Of a DNA stretch of 64,000 nucleotides, positions 56,851 to 64,000 are shown piece by piece (the first letter of the stretch is position 1; every line of letters begins with the position of its first letter). The translations under genes were made by a program, and so were the position numbers. Below the pieces are notes generated by a model, which was not told the origin of the DNA, searched no databases, and worked only from the letters and a program-made list of their open reading frames with translations. Source of the stretch: Pseudomonas iranensis (GTDB lineage Bacteria > Pseudomonadota > Gammaproteobacteria > Pseudomonadales > Pseudomonadaceae); assembly GCF_014268585.2 (NCBI RefSeq), contig NZ_CP077092.1:2170001-2234000 (forward strand), in the 5' to 3' direction.

Positions 56851-57097
56851 ATGAGGTTGGCTATATCGTTTCTCGGTCACTGACAAAAAGCAGTGATCGG
56901 GTTTGGTAGCCCGTCTCTAAGCGTCATGACGCCATATGCAGTCTCTGTAGAGACTCGATTTATGGTGGCCATGCGTGGGGCTCCTTCGGGAGCGCCGGGT
57001 TTCCTGCTTAGACCGGTCTACCAACCTGCGTATGGTCGCCACCCTCGTTTGGTAGCGAGAGTGATGACTCCTTATTTTCTAAGTAGGAGCTTCATCT
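56851..57097 (+). promoter_or_regulatory. Structured 5' leader RNA of the broken small gene
   Basis: A dense set of hairpins precedes the ATG at 57098: TCACTG/CAGTGA (56877-56896), CGGG-TTTGGTAG-CCCG (56898-56913), palindrome GCGTCATGACGC (56921-56932), GTCTC-TGTA-GAGAC (56941-56954), GCTCC-TTCG-GGAGC (56980-56993), CTCG-TTTGGTAG-CGAG (57044-57059), and CTCC/GGAG (57068-57071 with 57086-57089), which covers the Shine-Dalgarno. The two TTTGGTAG loops are identical, and CTACCAA (57018-57024) can pair with either. GGTTGG (56855-56860) can pair with CCAACC (57021-57026). From memory, similar leaders precede members of this small-protein family elsewhere in Pseudomonas. Function as a switch or thermosensor is inferred. 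Confidence 0.6.
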
Positions 57098-57451
57098 ATG
57101 TTCAAAGTAACCCCCAACCCGCCAACCCCCCACGACCGCACATTCGACCCGCAAAAAATCCAGTAAGCCACCGACCGCGCCCTCGATTACTACCTCAAAC
57201 CTGAAGACCTGGCAGCTCCGCCAAGTTCGCCAAAATATCGCCCGGTCTATGTTGTGGACCCCACGCTGGATGACGAAACGCTGTTGGTCGAGGCCTGCGA
57301 GTCGCTTTCATACGCACATGCCATGGCCGGTAACATCGCCAACTCAATAGGCGGCCCGGAGCGCAAACCGCTGCTGGCGCTGCAACAGGTGATCATGCTC
57401 AATGAACTGTTGGTCAATCGGTTACTGGACAAACTGAAGCTGCCTCAATAA
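57098..57451 (+). pseudogene. Small DUF6124/DUF3077-like gene with an in-frame stop
   Basis: An ATG with GGAG eight bases upstream opens MFKVTPNPPTPHDRTFDPQK, then IQ and a TAA stop (57164-57166). The same frame continues without interruption for 94 codons: ATDRALDYYLKPEDL, then VVDPTLDDETLLVEACESL and a helical C-terminus. The whole would be 117 residues plus the stop. I recall this start and the ...EAADRALDYYL pattern from a small Pseudomonas family (DUF6124/DUF3077, function unknown), in which the stop position is usually Glu, so a single GAA or GAG to TAA change is likely. It could also be a sequencing error, or the C-terminal part could be made from an internal start (57254) that lacks a ribosome site. 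Confidence 0.75.
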
Positions 57452-57473
57452 GTCCGCTGGCTTTTATGGCCTC

Positions 57474-57636
57474 TTCGCGAGCAGGCTCGCTCCCACAGGG
57501 GAATGGTGTCGGGCACATAATCTGTGATCACCACAGATCCAGTGTAGGAGTGAGCCTGTTCGCGATGGCGGTCTTCGAGCCGACCAATTCCTCACGGATG
57601 TACCTCATCCAATGTGGGAGCGAGCCTGCTCGCGAA
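57474..57636. repeat. Three REP elements (two canonical, one diverged)
   Basis: An inverted core at 57474-57497, a diverged core (gtaggagtgagcctgttcgcga) at about 57543, and a canonical one at about 57613-57636. Confidence 0.8.
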
Positions 57637-57672
57637 AGCGCTCTACCGGACACCGTCATTTTCAGCAGGTAA

Positions 57673-57710
57673 CAAAAAACCCGGAAGGCTCACGCCATCC
57701 GGGTTTTTTC
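57673..57710. terminator. Bidirectional terminator downstream of aer
   Basis: ACCCGGA-N11-TCCGGGT with AACAAAAA before and TTTTTTC after. It ends aer on the minus strand 16 bases after its stop. Confidence 0.85.
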
Positions 57711-57725
57711 ATTCCAGCCATCCAA

Positions 57726-59291
57726 TCAGCGGTTAAACCGCGCCACCAACGAATACTGCGTGTTGGCCGTCTTCGTCAGTTCTTCACTGAGCAACGCCGA
57801 GTTGTGCGCTTGTTCCGAGGTCTGATCCGCCAACTCCGAGATATTGCTGATGTTACGGCTGATCTCTTCAGCCACGGCACTTTGCTCTTCGGTCGCGGCG
57901 GCGATCTGGGTGGTCATGTCGGTGATGTTGGCCACTGCTTCGCTGATGCCGACCAGTGCCTGATCCGCTTCCAGTACCCGCGCCACGCCTTCTTCAGCCT
58001 GGCGATGGCCGGCTTCCATGGTCTGCACGGCGCTGGAGGCGGTCTGTTGCAACTTGGCGATCAGGGCATGGATCTGCCCGGTGGATTCGCTGGTGCGTTG
58101 CGCCAGTTGGCGGACTTCGTCAGCCACGACCGCAAAACCACGGCCCATTTCACCGGCACGCGCTGCTTCAATTGCAGCGTTGAGGGCGAGCAGGTTGGTC
58201 TGGTCGGCGATGCCTTTGATCACGTCGACCACGCCGCCGATTTCGTCGCTGTCCTTGGCCAGTTGCGTCACGGTCAGGCCGGTTTCGCCGACGACCACCG
58301 ACAGGCGCTGGATCGCTTCGCGGGTTTCCCCGGCGATGTCGCGGCCGCGGCCGGTCAGGCGGTTGGCTTCCTGGGTGGCGTCAGCGGTGCGCTGTACGTG
58401 GCTGGCGACTTCCTGGGTGGTGGCGGCCATCTGGTTGACGGCGGTGGCGACCTGTTCGGTTTCCACGCGCTGGCGTTCCAGGCCGGTCGAGCTGTTGTGC
58501 GCCAGGGCGTCGGACTGCTTGGCCTGATCGGTCAAGTGCTCGGCGGTGTCCTGCAGGCGGGTCAGGCAGGTTTTCAGGCGTGCTTCCTGGCTGAGGATCG
58601 ACATTTCCAGGCGCGCCTGGGCGCCACGGCTGTCGGTGTACATCTGCGCGATCAGCGGGTCGGAGGTGGTCTGCTCGGCCAGGCGGAGCAGGCGCTTGAG
58701 CCCGCGTTGCTGCCACTGCAGGCCCATCAGGCCCAACGGCACCGAAAGACCGGCGGCGAGGGCGAAGCCCCAATGCGAGTTCAGCGTCGCGCCGATCATG
58801 AAGCTCAGCTGGCTGACCAGAATGAACGGCAGCCAGTCCTGCAGGAGCGGCAGCCATTTGTCCGTCGAAGGAATCGCCGACTTGCCCTGGTTGATGCGTT
58901 GGTAGAGCGCTTCGGCGCGGCGGATCTGTTCGGCGGTGGGCTTGACGCGCACCGACTCGTAACCGATCACCTGATTGCCGTCGAACACCGGTGTGACATA
59001 GGCGTTAACCCAATAGTGGTCACCGGATTTGCAGCGATTCTTGACGATGCCCATCCATGGCAAGCCTTGTTTCAATGTGCCCCACATGTGCGTGAACACC
59101 GCCGACGGCACGTCAGGGTGGCGGACCAGATTGTGCGGTGCACGGATCAGTTCCTCCCGCGAAAACCCGCTGATCTCGACAAAGTCGTCGTTGCAGTAGG
59201 TGATCACGCCCTTGGCATCGGTGGTGGAAATCAACCGTTGCTGAGCTGGAAAGGTCCGCTCGCGTTGTGTAATGGGCTGGTTGTTACGCAT
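57726..59291 (-). CDS. aer: Aer-type energy taxis receptor (PAS-MCP)
   Basis: Methyl-accepting chemotaxis protein that senses redox state, probably through FAD in its PAS domain, and directs swimming toward favourable oxygen. The 521 residues have an N-terminal PAS domain (about 15-115; [20 protein letters not shown]), a hydrophobic membrane anchor (about 155-200), a HAMP-like linker and the C-terminal signalling hairpin ([19 protein letters not shown]). The length and layout match the Aer encoded near the cco genes in P. aeruginosa, as I recall it. Anr-dependent expression is known there, but I see no clear ANR box here. Confidence 0.93.
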   Translation of the reverse strand: MRNNQPITQRERTFPAQQRLISTTDAKGVITYCNDDFVEISGFSREELIRAPHNLVRHPDVPSAVFTHMWGTLKQGLPWMGIVKNRCKSGDHYWVNAYVTPVFDGNQVIGYESVRVKPTAEQIRRAEALYQRINQGKSAIPSTDKWLPLLQDWLPFILVSQLSFMIGATLNSHWGFALAAGLSVPLGLMGLQWQQRGLKRLLRLAEQTTSDPLIAQMYTDSRGAQARLEMSILSQEARLKTCLTRLQDTAEHLTDQAKQSDALAHNSSTGLERQRVETEQVATAVNQMAATTQEVASHVQRTADATQEANRLTGRGRDIAGETREAIQRLSVVVGETGLTVTQLAKDSDEIGGVVDVIKGIADQTNLLALNAAIEAARAGEMGRGFAVVADEVRQLAQRTSESTGQIHALIAKLQQTASSAVQTMEAGHRQAEEGVARVLEADQALVGISEAVANITDMTTQIAAATEEQSAVAEEISRNISNISELADQTSEQAHNSALLSEELTKTANTQYSLVARFNR

Positions 59292-59321
59292 GGTTTTTCA
59301 ATCCGCAAGGCTTTGAATGGT

Positions 59322-59335
59322 TGTCGGCGCCGACA
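59322..59335. promoter_or_regulatory. Perfect palindrome upstream of aer
   Basis: TGTCGGCGCCGACA (14 bases) lies 31-44 bases before the aer start. It could be an operator or a leader hairpin. No known binding protein is assigned. Confidence 0.4.
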
Positions 59336-59393
59336 GGTTTTTATTGAAGTTTTTTTTCAGATTTAAGTACGCCGTCGCAAAACCGCGCTTGCG

Positions 59394-60185
59394 TCAACTG
59401 GCCAGCATCGGATAAGTGAACAGGCCGAAGTGCAACAGGTTCAGGCCGAAATGGGTGGCGATCGCCGCGCCCAGTCCGCCGAAACGGTAGGCCAGACCAT
59501 AGCCGACCCCGGCCAGTCCCGCCAGCAACACCCAGGTCCAGCCAGCACCGGCATGCACCAGACCAAACAGCAGCGAGGCCAACAGCAGCGCGAGGTTGTC
59601 GCCGTAGGGCAGGTGCTTGAAGCGACGGCTCAGCCCGCCCTGTAGATAGCCGCGAAACAGCGCTTCCTCGACCAGCGTCACCAGCAGCAGATTGTTCAGC
59701 ACCCACAGCCAGGCCTGATCCGGCCACTTCGGCGCCCAGGCGATTACGCCGAGCAACAATGCGCCGCCAAGGGCGAGAATCGCACACAGCGTCAGGGCGA
59801 GGGCGGTGGCATAGACCGTCAGGCGCAACGAACGCCGCGCGACGATCCACGGACAAACCAGCAGCAACCAGAAGCCCACCAGCGGTTTGTCGAGATTGAG
59901 GTACATCGCGAACGGCACGGCGTTGTCAGTGAAACGTTGCGGATTGATCACCCGGCCGTTGGCGAAGCCCGGCAGCCAGTGCATCGCCAGTGCCACGGCC
60001 AGAACGATGAACAGGCCATGGCCGAGCCAACGCGCGACCTGCACCTCTTGCTGACGCACGGCGAATGCGGCGAACAGCAAAAGCCCCACGGAGATCAATG
60101 CCAGCCAACCGAGCTGGCCGTAACTCAGGGCCAATCCGTAACCGAGACCGAGCAGCGCGAGATAAAGCCAGGGCAGCGCCTTCAT
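59394..60185 (-). CDS. CPBP-family intramembrane metalloprotease
   Basis: A 263-residue membrane protein with about eight helices of the CPBP (CAAX protease / bacteriocin processing, Abi) family. The conserved motifs are LVEEALFRGYL (EExxxR), SLLFGLVHAG (FxxxH) and ATHFGLN (HxxxN), so the metal site is complete. AAGGA precedes the ATG. Members process membrane peptides or prenylated proteins; the substrate here is unknown. It stands alone. Confidence 0.88.
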   Translation of the reverse strand: MKALPWLYLALLGLGYGLALSYGQLGWLALISVGLLLFAAFAVRQQEVQVARWLGHGLFIVLAVALAMHWLPGFANGRVINPQRFTDNAVPFAMYLNLDKPLVGFWLLLVCPWIVARRSLRLTVYATALALTLCAILALGGALLLGVIAWAPKWPDQAWLWVLNNLLLVTLVEEALFRGYLQGGLSRRFKHLPYGDNLALLLASLLFGLVHAGAGWTWVLLAGLAGVGYGLAYRFGGLGAAIATHFGLNLLHFGLFTYPMLAS

Positions 60186-60283
60186 CGAAAGTCCTTGTGC
60201 GAGATTTCTGGAAGGGGCTTTCTACACGGGCGAGGGAGGTGGGACAAGTGAAGGTGTGGCAGTCATGCCCGACACAAATCAAA

Positions 60284-60373
60284 TGTGGGAGCGAGCCTGC
60301 TCGCGAAAGCGGTTTTCCAGATGACGTCACTGGCGACTGACACTCCGCCTTCGCGAGCAGGCTCGCTCCCACA
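60284..60373. repeat. REP pair
   Basis: Two inverted REP cores about 40 bases apart between the CPBP and isonitrile hydratase genes. Confidence 0.9.
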
Positions 60374-60394
60374 GGTTTTGCATTCGGCTGGATA

Positions 60395-61081
60395 TCAGCG
60401 CAGGCCCAGTTTGGCCGCCGCGCGCTCGGTAATTTCCGTACGCAGCTTCAACGAAGGCGCCGCGCGCAACCGCGCCTCATCGACCACCGCACTTGGCGCC
60501 ACCTCCGGACTGCCGGCGTTGAACGGCGGTGCCGGGGCATATTCCAGTTGCAACTGCACCAGTTGCGCCGTATCGGCATCGACCAGTTCCGCCGCCAGCA
60601 CCAAGGCGAAATCGATGCCAGCAGTGATCCCGCCGCCGGTAAACAGATTGCCGTCGCGTACCACCCGATCCTTCACCGCAACCGCGCCCAGGGTCGGCAG
60701 CAACTGGTGATACGCCCAATGCGTGGTCGCGCGCTTGCCCTGCAACAGACCCGCCGCGCCAAGCACCAGCGAGCCGGTGCACACCGAGGTCACGTAACGT
60801 GCCTGCGCGGCTTGGCGTTTGATGAAATCCAGCGTCTGCTGATCCTCCATCAGCGGCCCGACGCCACTGCCGCCGGGCACGCAGATCACATCCAGATCCG
60901 GACAATCCTCGAAAGTAGTAGTCGGTTTCAGCAGCAGGCCGGTGCTGGACGTCACCGGCATCAGGTCCTTCCAGATCAGGTGCACCTGCACGCCGGGCAA
61001 CGAGGCGAGTACGTCGTAAGGGCCGGTCAGGTCGAGTTGCTGAACCTGCGGGAATAACAGAAAACCGATCTGCAGCGGCAT
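60395..61081 (-). CDS. inhA: Isonitrile hydratase (DJ-1/PfpI family)
   Basis: A 228-residue enzyme that converts isonitriles to N-substituted formamides. D17 (QQLDLTG), C101 and T102 (SVCTGS) match the residues reported as catalytic in Pseudomonas putida InhA, and the length is the same. The start at 61081 follows GGAG; the longer frame upstream runs through the intergenic operator region. It is divergent from a GlxA-type AraC regulator that shares the same fold in its N-terminal half. If the match is accidental, it would be a DJ-1/PfpI-family amidase of other use. Confidence 0.88.
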   Translation of the reverse strand: MPLQIGFLLFPQVQQLDLTGPYDVLASLPGVQVHLIWKDLMPVTSSTGLLLKPTTTFEDCPDLDVICVPGGSGVGPLMEDQQTLDFIKRQAAQARYVTSVCTGSLVLGAAGLLQGKRATTHWAYHQLLPTLGAVAVKDRVVRDGNLFTGGGITAGIDFALVLAAELVDADTAQLVQLQLEYAPAPPFNAGSPEVAPSAVVDEARLRAAPSLKLRTEITERAAAKLGLR

Positions 61082-61134
61082 CGTTCTTGCTCCGTTGAAA
61101 GAAGTGGACGACTGCACTGTAGGCGCGTAGGTTC

Positions 61135-61170
61135 TGGCGCATACGCCAATCACCCCACGAATTACGCCAA
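61135..61170. promoter_or_regulatory. Direct repeats in the inhA-regulator gap
   Basis: TACGCCAA occurs at 61142-61149 and 61163-61170, 21 bases apart (two helical turns). The first is part of the dyad TGGCG-CATA-CGCCA (61135-61148), and the second touches the ATG of the regulator. Such spaced direct repeats are typical AraC-family sites. No Shine-Dalgarno sequence is seen for the regulator. Confidence 0.5.
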
Positions 61171-62193
61171 ATGCCTAAAGCCATTCACGTCCTCGCGTTC
61201 GCCAACATGCAGATTCTCGATGTTACCGGGCCGTTGCAGGTGTTCGCCTCGGCCAACGATCTGGCTCGCCAGCGCGGTTTGCCCGCGCCCTATGCGCCGA
61301 GCGTGATCGCCAGCGGCGGCGGGGCGGTGCTGTCATCGGCGGGGTTGGCGGTGCTGGCCGAGCCGTTGCCACAAACGCCCAGCGACACCCTGATCATCGC
61401 CGGTGGCTGGGGCATTTATCCCGCCGCCGAAGACTCGCAACTGGTCGACTGGGTGCGCGAGCACGGCACTCATTGCCGGCGCGTGGCTTCGGTGTGCACC
61501 GGGGCCTTTCTGCTCGCCGCCAGCGGCTGGCTCGATGGCCGCCGCGTGGTCACCCATTGGACGCGCTGCGAGCAACTGGCCGCGCAACATCCCAATCTGC
61601 GCGTCGAAGCCAATCCGATTTTCATCAACGACGGCCCGGTGTGGACTTCCGCCGGGGTCACGGCCGGTATCGATCTGGCGCTGGCCATGGTCGAAGAAGA
61701 TCTCGGCCGCGACATCGCCCTCGACGTCGCCCGGCACCTGGTCGTCTTCCTGAAACGCCCGGGCGGGCAGTCGCAATTCAGCGTGACGCTGTCGCTGCAA
61801 CAACAGGGCAACCGCTTCGATGAACTGCACGCCTGGATCGCCGAGAACCTGACCTGCGACCTCGGCGTCCCGACCCTCGCCGAACAGGCCGGCATGAGCG
61901 AACGCAGCTTCATCCGCCACTACCGCGCCGACACCGGCCAGACCCCGGCGCGGGCGATCGAATTGATCCGCGTCGAAACCGCTCGACGACTGCTCAGCGA
62001 TACCGGCCTGCCGGTGAAACGCATTGCAGCCAATTGCGGGTTTGGCAGTGAAGAGACGCTGCGGCGCAGTTTTCTCCGTGCCATTGGCGTGACACCGCAG
62101 GCTTATCGGGAGCGGTTTTCGGTCAGCGTTGCAGCAGATCCAGTGCCTTCAGGTGTTTTGGGTTCTATTGATGAAGATCGACCAATGACCTAA
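61171..62193 (+). CDS. GlxA-family (DJ-1-like + AraC) transcriptional regulator
   Basis: A 340-residue regulator with an N-terminal DJ-1/PfpI-like domain (about 1-200; LAFANMQILDVTGPLQVF, SVCTGAFLLAA) and a C-terminal AraC double helix-turn-helix (about 220-325; GVPTLAEQAGMSERSFIRHY and the second helix FGSEETLRRSF). The DJ-1-like domain keeps the SVCTG cysteine motif found in the enzyme encoded next to it. Divergent from inhA; control of that gene is inferred. The ATG has no clear ribosome site. Confidence 0.92.
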   Translation: MPKAIHVLAFANMQILDVTGPLQVFASANDLARQRGLPAPYAPSVIASGGGAVLSSAGLAVLAEPLPQTPSDTLIIAGGWGIYPAAEDSQLVDWVREHGTHCRRVASVCTGAFLLAASGWLDGRRVVTHWTRCEQLAAQHPNLRVEANPIFINDGPVWTSAGVTAGIDLALAMVEEDLGRDIALDVARHLVVFLKRPGGQSQFSVTLSLQQQGNRFDELHAWIAENLTCDLGVPTLAEQAGMSERSFIRHYRADTGQTPARAIELIRVETARRLLSDTGLPVKRIAANCGFGSEETLRRSFLRAIGVTPQAYRERFSVSVAADPVPSGVLGSIDEDRPMT

Positions 62194-62195
62194 GG

Positions 62196-62828
62196 CTAGC
62201 CAAACAACACTTTTTGCCAATGGTCTTCACTGATGATTGCTATCGGTATGCCGCTGCCCCGAAGTTCGACGGCTTTTTTGATCTTGGTGCCGTAGGTACT
62301 GTGAAGCCATTGATCATTACCGATGCTGCCTACCACCAGATAATGAATTTTTTTGCTGACGGCGCCACCAATCAGTCCTCCTCGCTCAGTCACGCGCAAT
62401 TCGCATTCCTTGCGCGGCCCGTAAGCCATGACGCCGGTAAAAAGAAAGACGCGATCCGTCCAGCTCAAGGTTGGGAAAGGATTATCGAAGGGTAGGGCAT
62501 TTGGCGCTGTAAAGGTTTGGATTGACCCTACGGGCAGCCCGGCAAACTGATGAAGCATTCCCAATAGCTCCACTGATTCATCCGAATCCAGCACGCCATC
62601 GCTGAGCATCTCGGCAAGGCGCTTGTAAAGGATGTTAACCACCGGATCGCTTAGATGAACCAGATGAGTTTCAATCCATGTCTTGAGAAATTCTGCTTCT
62701 TGCTGGTTGATCTTGCCGTCGGCGGCAAGTCCCGCTGCGACACCAACCAAGGCATCCGCAGAGCGACGATCGATACGCGCTTCGTGAAAGAAACCGCTGC
62801 TTTGAAACTCCTGATGTAAATCGACCAT
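62196..62828 (-). CDS. BRCT-domain protein with a TerB-like N-terminus
   Basis: A 210-residue protein. Residues about 18-90 are helical and resemble TerB/YebE-type domains (GVAAGLAADGKINQQEAEFL, LSDGVLDSDESVELL), with the two acidic DG.I...E turns. The C-terminal half (about 125-208) is a BRCT fold (DRVFLFTGVMAYGPRKECEL, VVGSIGNDQW, IISEDHWQKVL). GGAG precedes the ATG. It lies 12 bases downstream of another unknown gene, so both form an operon converging on the AraC regulator gene. BRCT domains bind phosphoproteins or DNA; no partner is identified. Confidence 0.82.
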   Translation of the reverse strand: MVDLHQEFQSSGFFHEARIDRRSADALVGVAAGLAADGKINQQEAEFLKTWIETHLVHLSDPVVNILYKRLAEMLSDGVLDSDESVELLGMLHQFAGLPVGSIQTFTAPNALPFDNPFPTLSWTDRVFLFTGVMAYGPRKECELRVTERGGLIGGAVSKKIHYLVVGSIGNDQWLHSTYGTKIKKAVELRGSGIPIAIISEDHWQKVLFG

Positions 62829-62840
62829 CTCTGCCTCTCC

Positions 62841-63230
62841 TTAAGCCTCAACTTCCGCGACCTGATTGAAATACTTCGTCCGATCCGGCGTAAACGTCAC
62901 CTTCATCTTCGTCCGCGAGCACGTCAGCGAACGCTCCTGCGCCAGATCGATATCCAGATCTTCGCCACGCAGACCCTGCCACTGCGCCAGATATTTCAGT
63001 GAGCCGTATTTCTCGTTTTTCTTCAGGCTGCGACTGACGCCACCCTTCCAGCCAAGCACCGGCAATTCACCGGCCAGGCAGCGCTGGGCCAGTTCGGGAA
63101 AGCGTTCGGCGCGCTGGCGGCCGATTTCCCAGCATTTGATCAAGCCCTTGTCGGCGGCTTCCCAGAGCTGGGTGCGGCTCAGCCCGGTGCGAAGAGGGGA
63201 GGCGATGCTGCGCTGGACGTGGTGAGGCAT
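62841..63230 (-). CDS. Hypothetical protein, operon partner of the BRCT gene
   Basis: A 129-residue basic protein that I do not recognise. It is rich in Arg and Lys and includes LSRTQLWEAADKGLIKCWEI, a tryptophan-rich helical segment (GWKGGVSRSLKKNEKYGSLK) and a C-terminal beta segment (MKVTFTPDRTKYFNQVAEV). No signal peptide or metal motif is seen. AAGGA precedes the ATG. It stops 12 bases before the BRCT protein gene and is cotranscribed with it. Confidence 0.7.
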   Translation of the reverse strand: MPHHVQRSIASPLRTGLSRTQLWEAADKGLIKCWEIGRQRAERFPELAQRCLAGELPVLGWKGGVSRSLKKNEKYGSLKYLAQWQGLRGEDLDIDLAQERSLTCSRTKMKVTFTPDRTKYFNQVAEVEA

Positions 63231-63540
63231 TCCGGTTCCTTGAATTCGGGGGTGGTTGGACAGCTCCGCTGTGCCCGTTGCGTTGGATGGTAGGTGTGGA
63301 TGTAACGGCTGGCAACAAGGTATTTCGGGGTGTAAGCGCAGGTTACGGGAAGCGTTCCAACGTGACGTGAGTGGTTTTTGTAGGCGCGTTTTTTACACAG
63401 ACTGTCGCCAGACGTAACCGCCGCACAGGTTTCAAGGTGGGTAGGGGCCTGATCCGGTTGTCTGGCGAGCAGGCCTGTGGTGGAAAAAAACCGTGCGCAC
63501 AGAGATCGGTCTTACAAGCGCTGACGAAAAGTAGTCAGCG
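63231..63540. other. Non-coding gap before the last gene
   Basis: About 310 bases between the unknown gene's start and the GH15 stop. It has the presumed promoter of the BRCT operon and the inverted repeat at 63517-63542. Nothing else recognisable was found, and no REP element. Confidence 0.5.
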
Positions 63541-63542
63541 CT
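63517..63542 (-). terminator. Terminator-like hairpin at the GH15 stop
   Basis: AGCGCTGAC-GAAAAGTA-GTCAGCGCT is a perfect nine-base stem that includes part of the stop codon of the GH15 gene. No T-tract follows, so termination is only possible. Confidence 0.45.
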
Positions 63543-64000
63543 ATGGCTGCCAGGAACTCTTCTCGCCACTCAATTTTCGATCAAGAAAACTCGCCGCACT
63601 GATCAACGCCAGATGCGTCAGCGCCTGCGGCGTGTTGCCCAGATGCCGGCCGTGGCTGTCGAACTCTTCGGCGTATAGCCCAAGCGGGTTGGCATATCGC
63701 AGCAATTGCTCGAACTCCAGATGGGCTTTTTCCACCTGGCCGGCGCGGGCCAGGCATTCGACATACCAGAACGAGCACGCGGCGAATGCGCCTTCGGTGC
63801 CGCTGAGGCCATCGATGTTGGCGTCCTCGTTGCGATAGCGATAGACCATGCCGTCGCGCACCAGGGTTTTTTCGATCGCTTCCAGAGTCGACAGCCAGCG
63901 CGGATCCTTGGCGCTGACGAAACGCACCAGCGGCATCAGCAGCATCGAGCCGTCCAGCGCGGTGCCGCCCTTGTACTGAACGAAATGCCCGCGTTCCTCA
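63541..64000 (-). CDS. Glycoside hydrolase family 15 (glucoamylase/trehalase type), C-terminal part
   Basis: The C-terminal 153 residues of a GH15-type enzyme; the gene continues past the right edge. The segment shows VQYKGGTALDGSMLLMPL, then GSLDG-like LSGTEGAFAACSFWYVECL (helical barrel with the acidic active-site loop) and NTPQALTHLALISAA near the C-terminus, as in bacterial trehalase-like GH15 proteins. Glucan or trehalose hydrolysis is the family role; the substrate cannot be set from this part. It converges on the BRCT operon promoter region. Confidence 0.88.
   Translation of the reverse strand, partial: EERGHFVQYKGGTALDGSMLLMPLVRFVSAKDPRWLSTLEAIEKTLVRDGMVYRYRNEDANIDGLSGTEGAFAACSFWYVECLARAGQVEKAHLEFEQLLRYANPLGLYAEEFDSHGRHLGNTPQALTHLALISAASFLDRKLSGEKSSWQP

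Noticed and set aside
57254..57451. Independent 65-residue gene starting MDPTLDDET
   Set aside because: In frame with the upstream ATG at 57098 and its Shine-Dalgarno; better explained as the rear part of a gene broken by one stop.
57612..59366. 584-codon plus-strand frame across aer
   Set aside because: Antisense shadow, starts inside REP repeats and has no ribosome site or known domain.

Overview
The window reads as chromosomal DNA of a Pseudomonas of the P. fluorescens type. The evidence is an Anr/HemN/CcoNOQP block with two tandem cbb3 oxidase operons, Rmf, the xdhABC-guaD purine operon beside smc-zipA-ligA, high GC, and many REP-type palindromes built on the core gggagcgagcctgctcgcga. 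From memory, the gene order broadly follows P. aeruginosa, with several extra genes. No prophage, insertion sequence, CRISPR array, tRNA or rRNA was seen.

Layout. 1-6.6 kb: 3' part of pyrD, rmf (minus), rlmL and a CHASE-PAS-PAS-GGDEF diguanylate cyclase. 6.7-11.3 kb: dacB (PBP4), a YggL-family gene, a BenE-type transporter and a divergent GntR regulator. 11.6-17.7 kb: the minus-strand operon xdhA-xdhB-xdhC-guaD (guanine to xanthine to urate), with a twin operator-like repeat in front. 18-25.8 kb: a second GntR regulator closely coupled to smc, then zipA and ligA. 26-30.1 kb: a metallopeptidase, the 4.5S SRP RNA, a small protein of unknown function and an SF1 (UvrD-like) helicase. 30.2-36.9 kb: a periplasmic binding protein, dnaX, ybaB, an MDR oxidoreductase, recR and an acyl-CoA dehydrogenase.

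37-55.3 kb is a low-oxygen respiration region: apt, anr, a conserved orphan gene, hemN, the cbb3 maturation genes (TauE-like/ccoS/ccoI, ccoH, ccoG) and two complete ccoNOQP operons. FNR/ANR-type sites occur in front of hemN and ccoN2, with weaker ones in front of ccoG and ccoN1. Anr, its target heme enzyme, the oxidase and its copper/heme assembly factors therefore sit together. A VapBC-type toxin-antitoxin pair and an AT-rich secreted phosphoesterase gene interrupt the region between ccoG and ccoP1.

55.3-64 kb is more accessory: an alpha/beta hydrolase whose start region carries the ccoN2 ANR site, a dense repeat patch, and a highly structured leader RNA in front of a small gene broken by one stop codon. 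The leader has two hairpins with the same octanucleotide loop and a complementary segment between them. After it come the Aer energy-taxis receptor, a CPBP protease, isonitrile hydratase with a divergent GlxA/AraC regulator, a BRCT protein with an unknown partner, and the 3' end of a GH15 glycosidase gene. The leader RNA is the strongest candidate for something not yet described. The helicase pair and the BRCT pair are secondary candidates.
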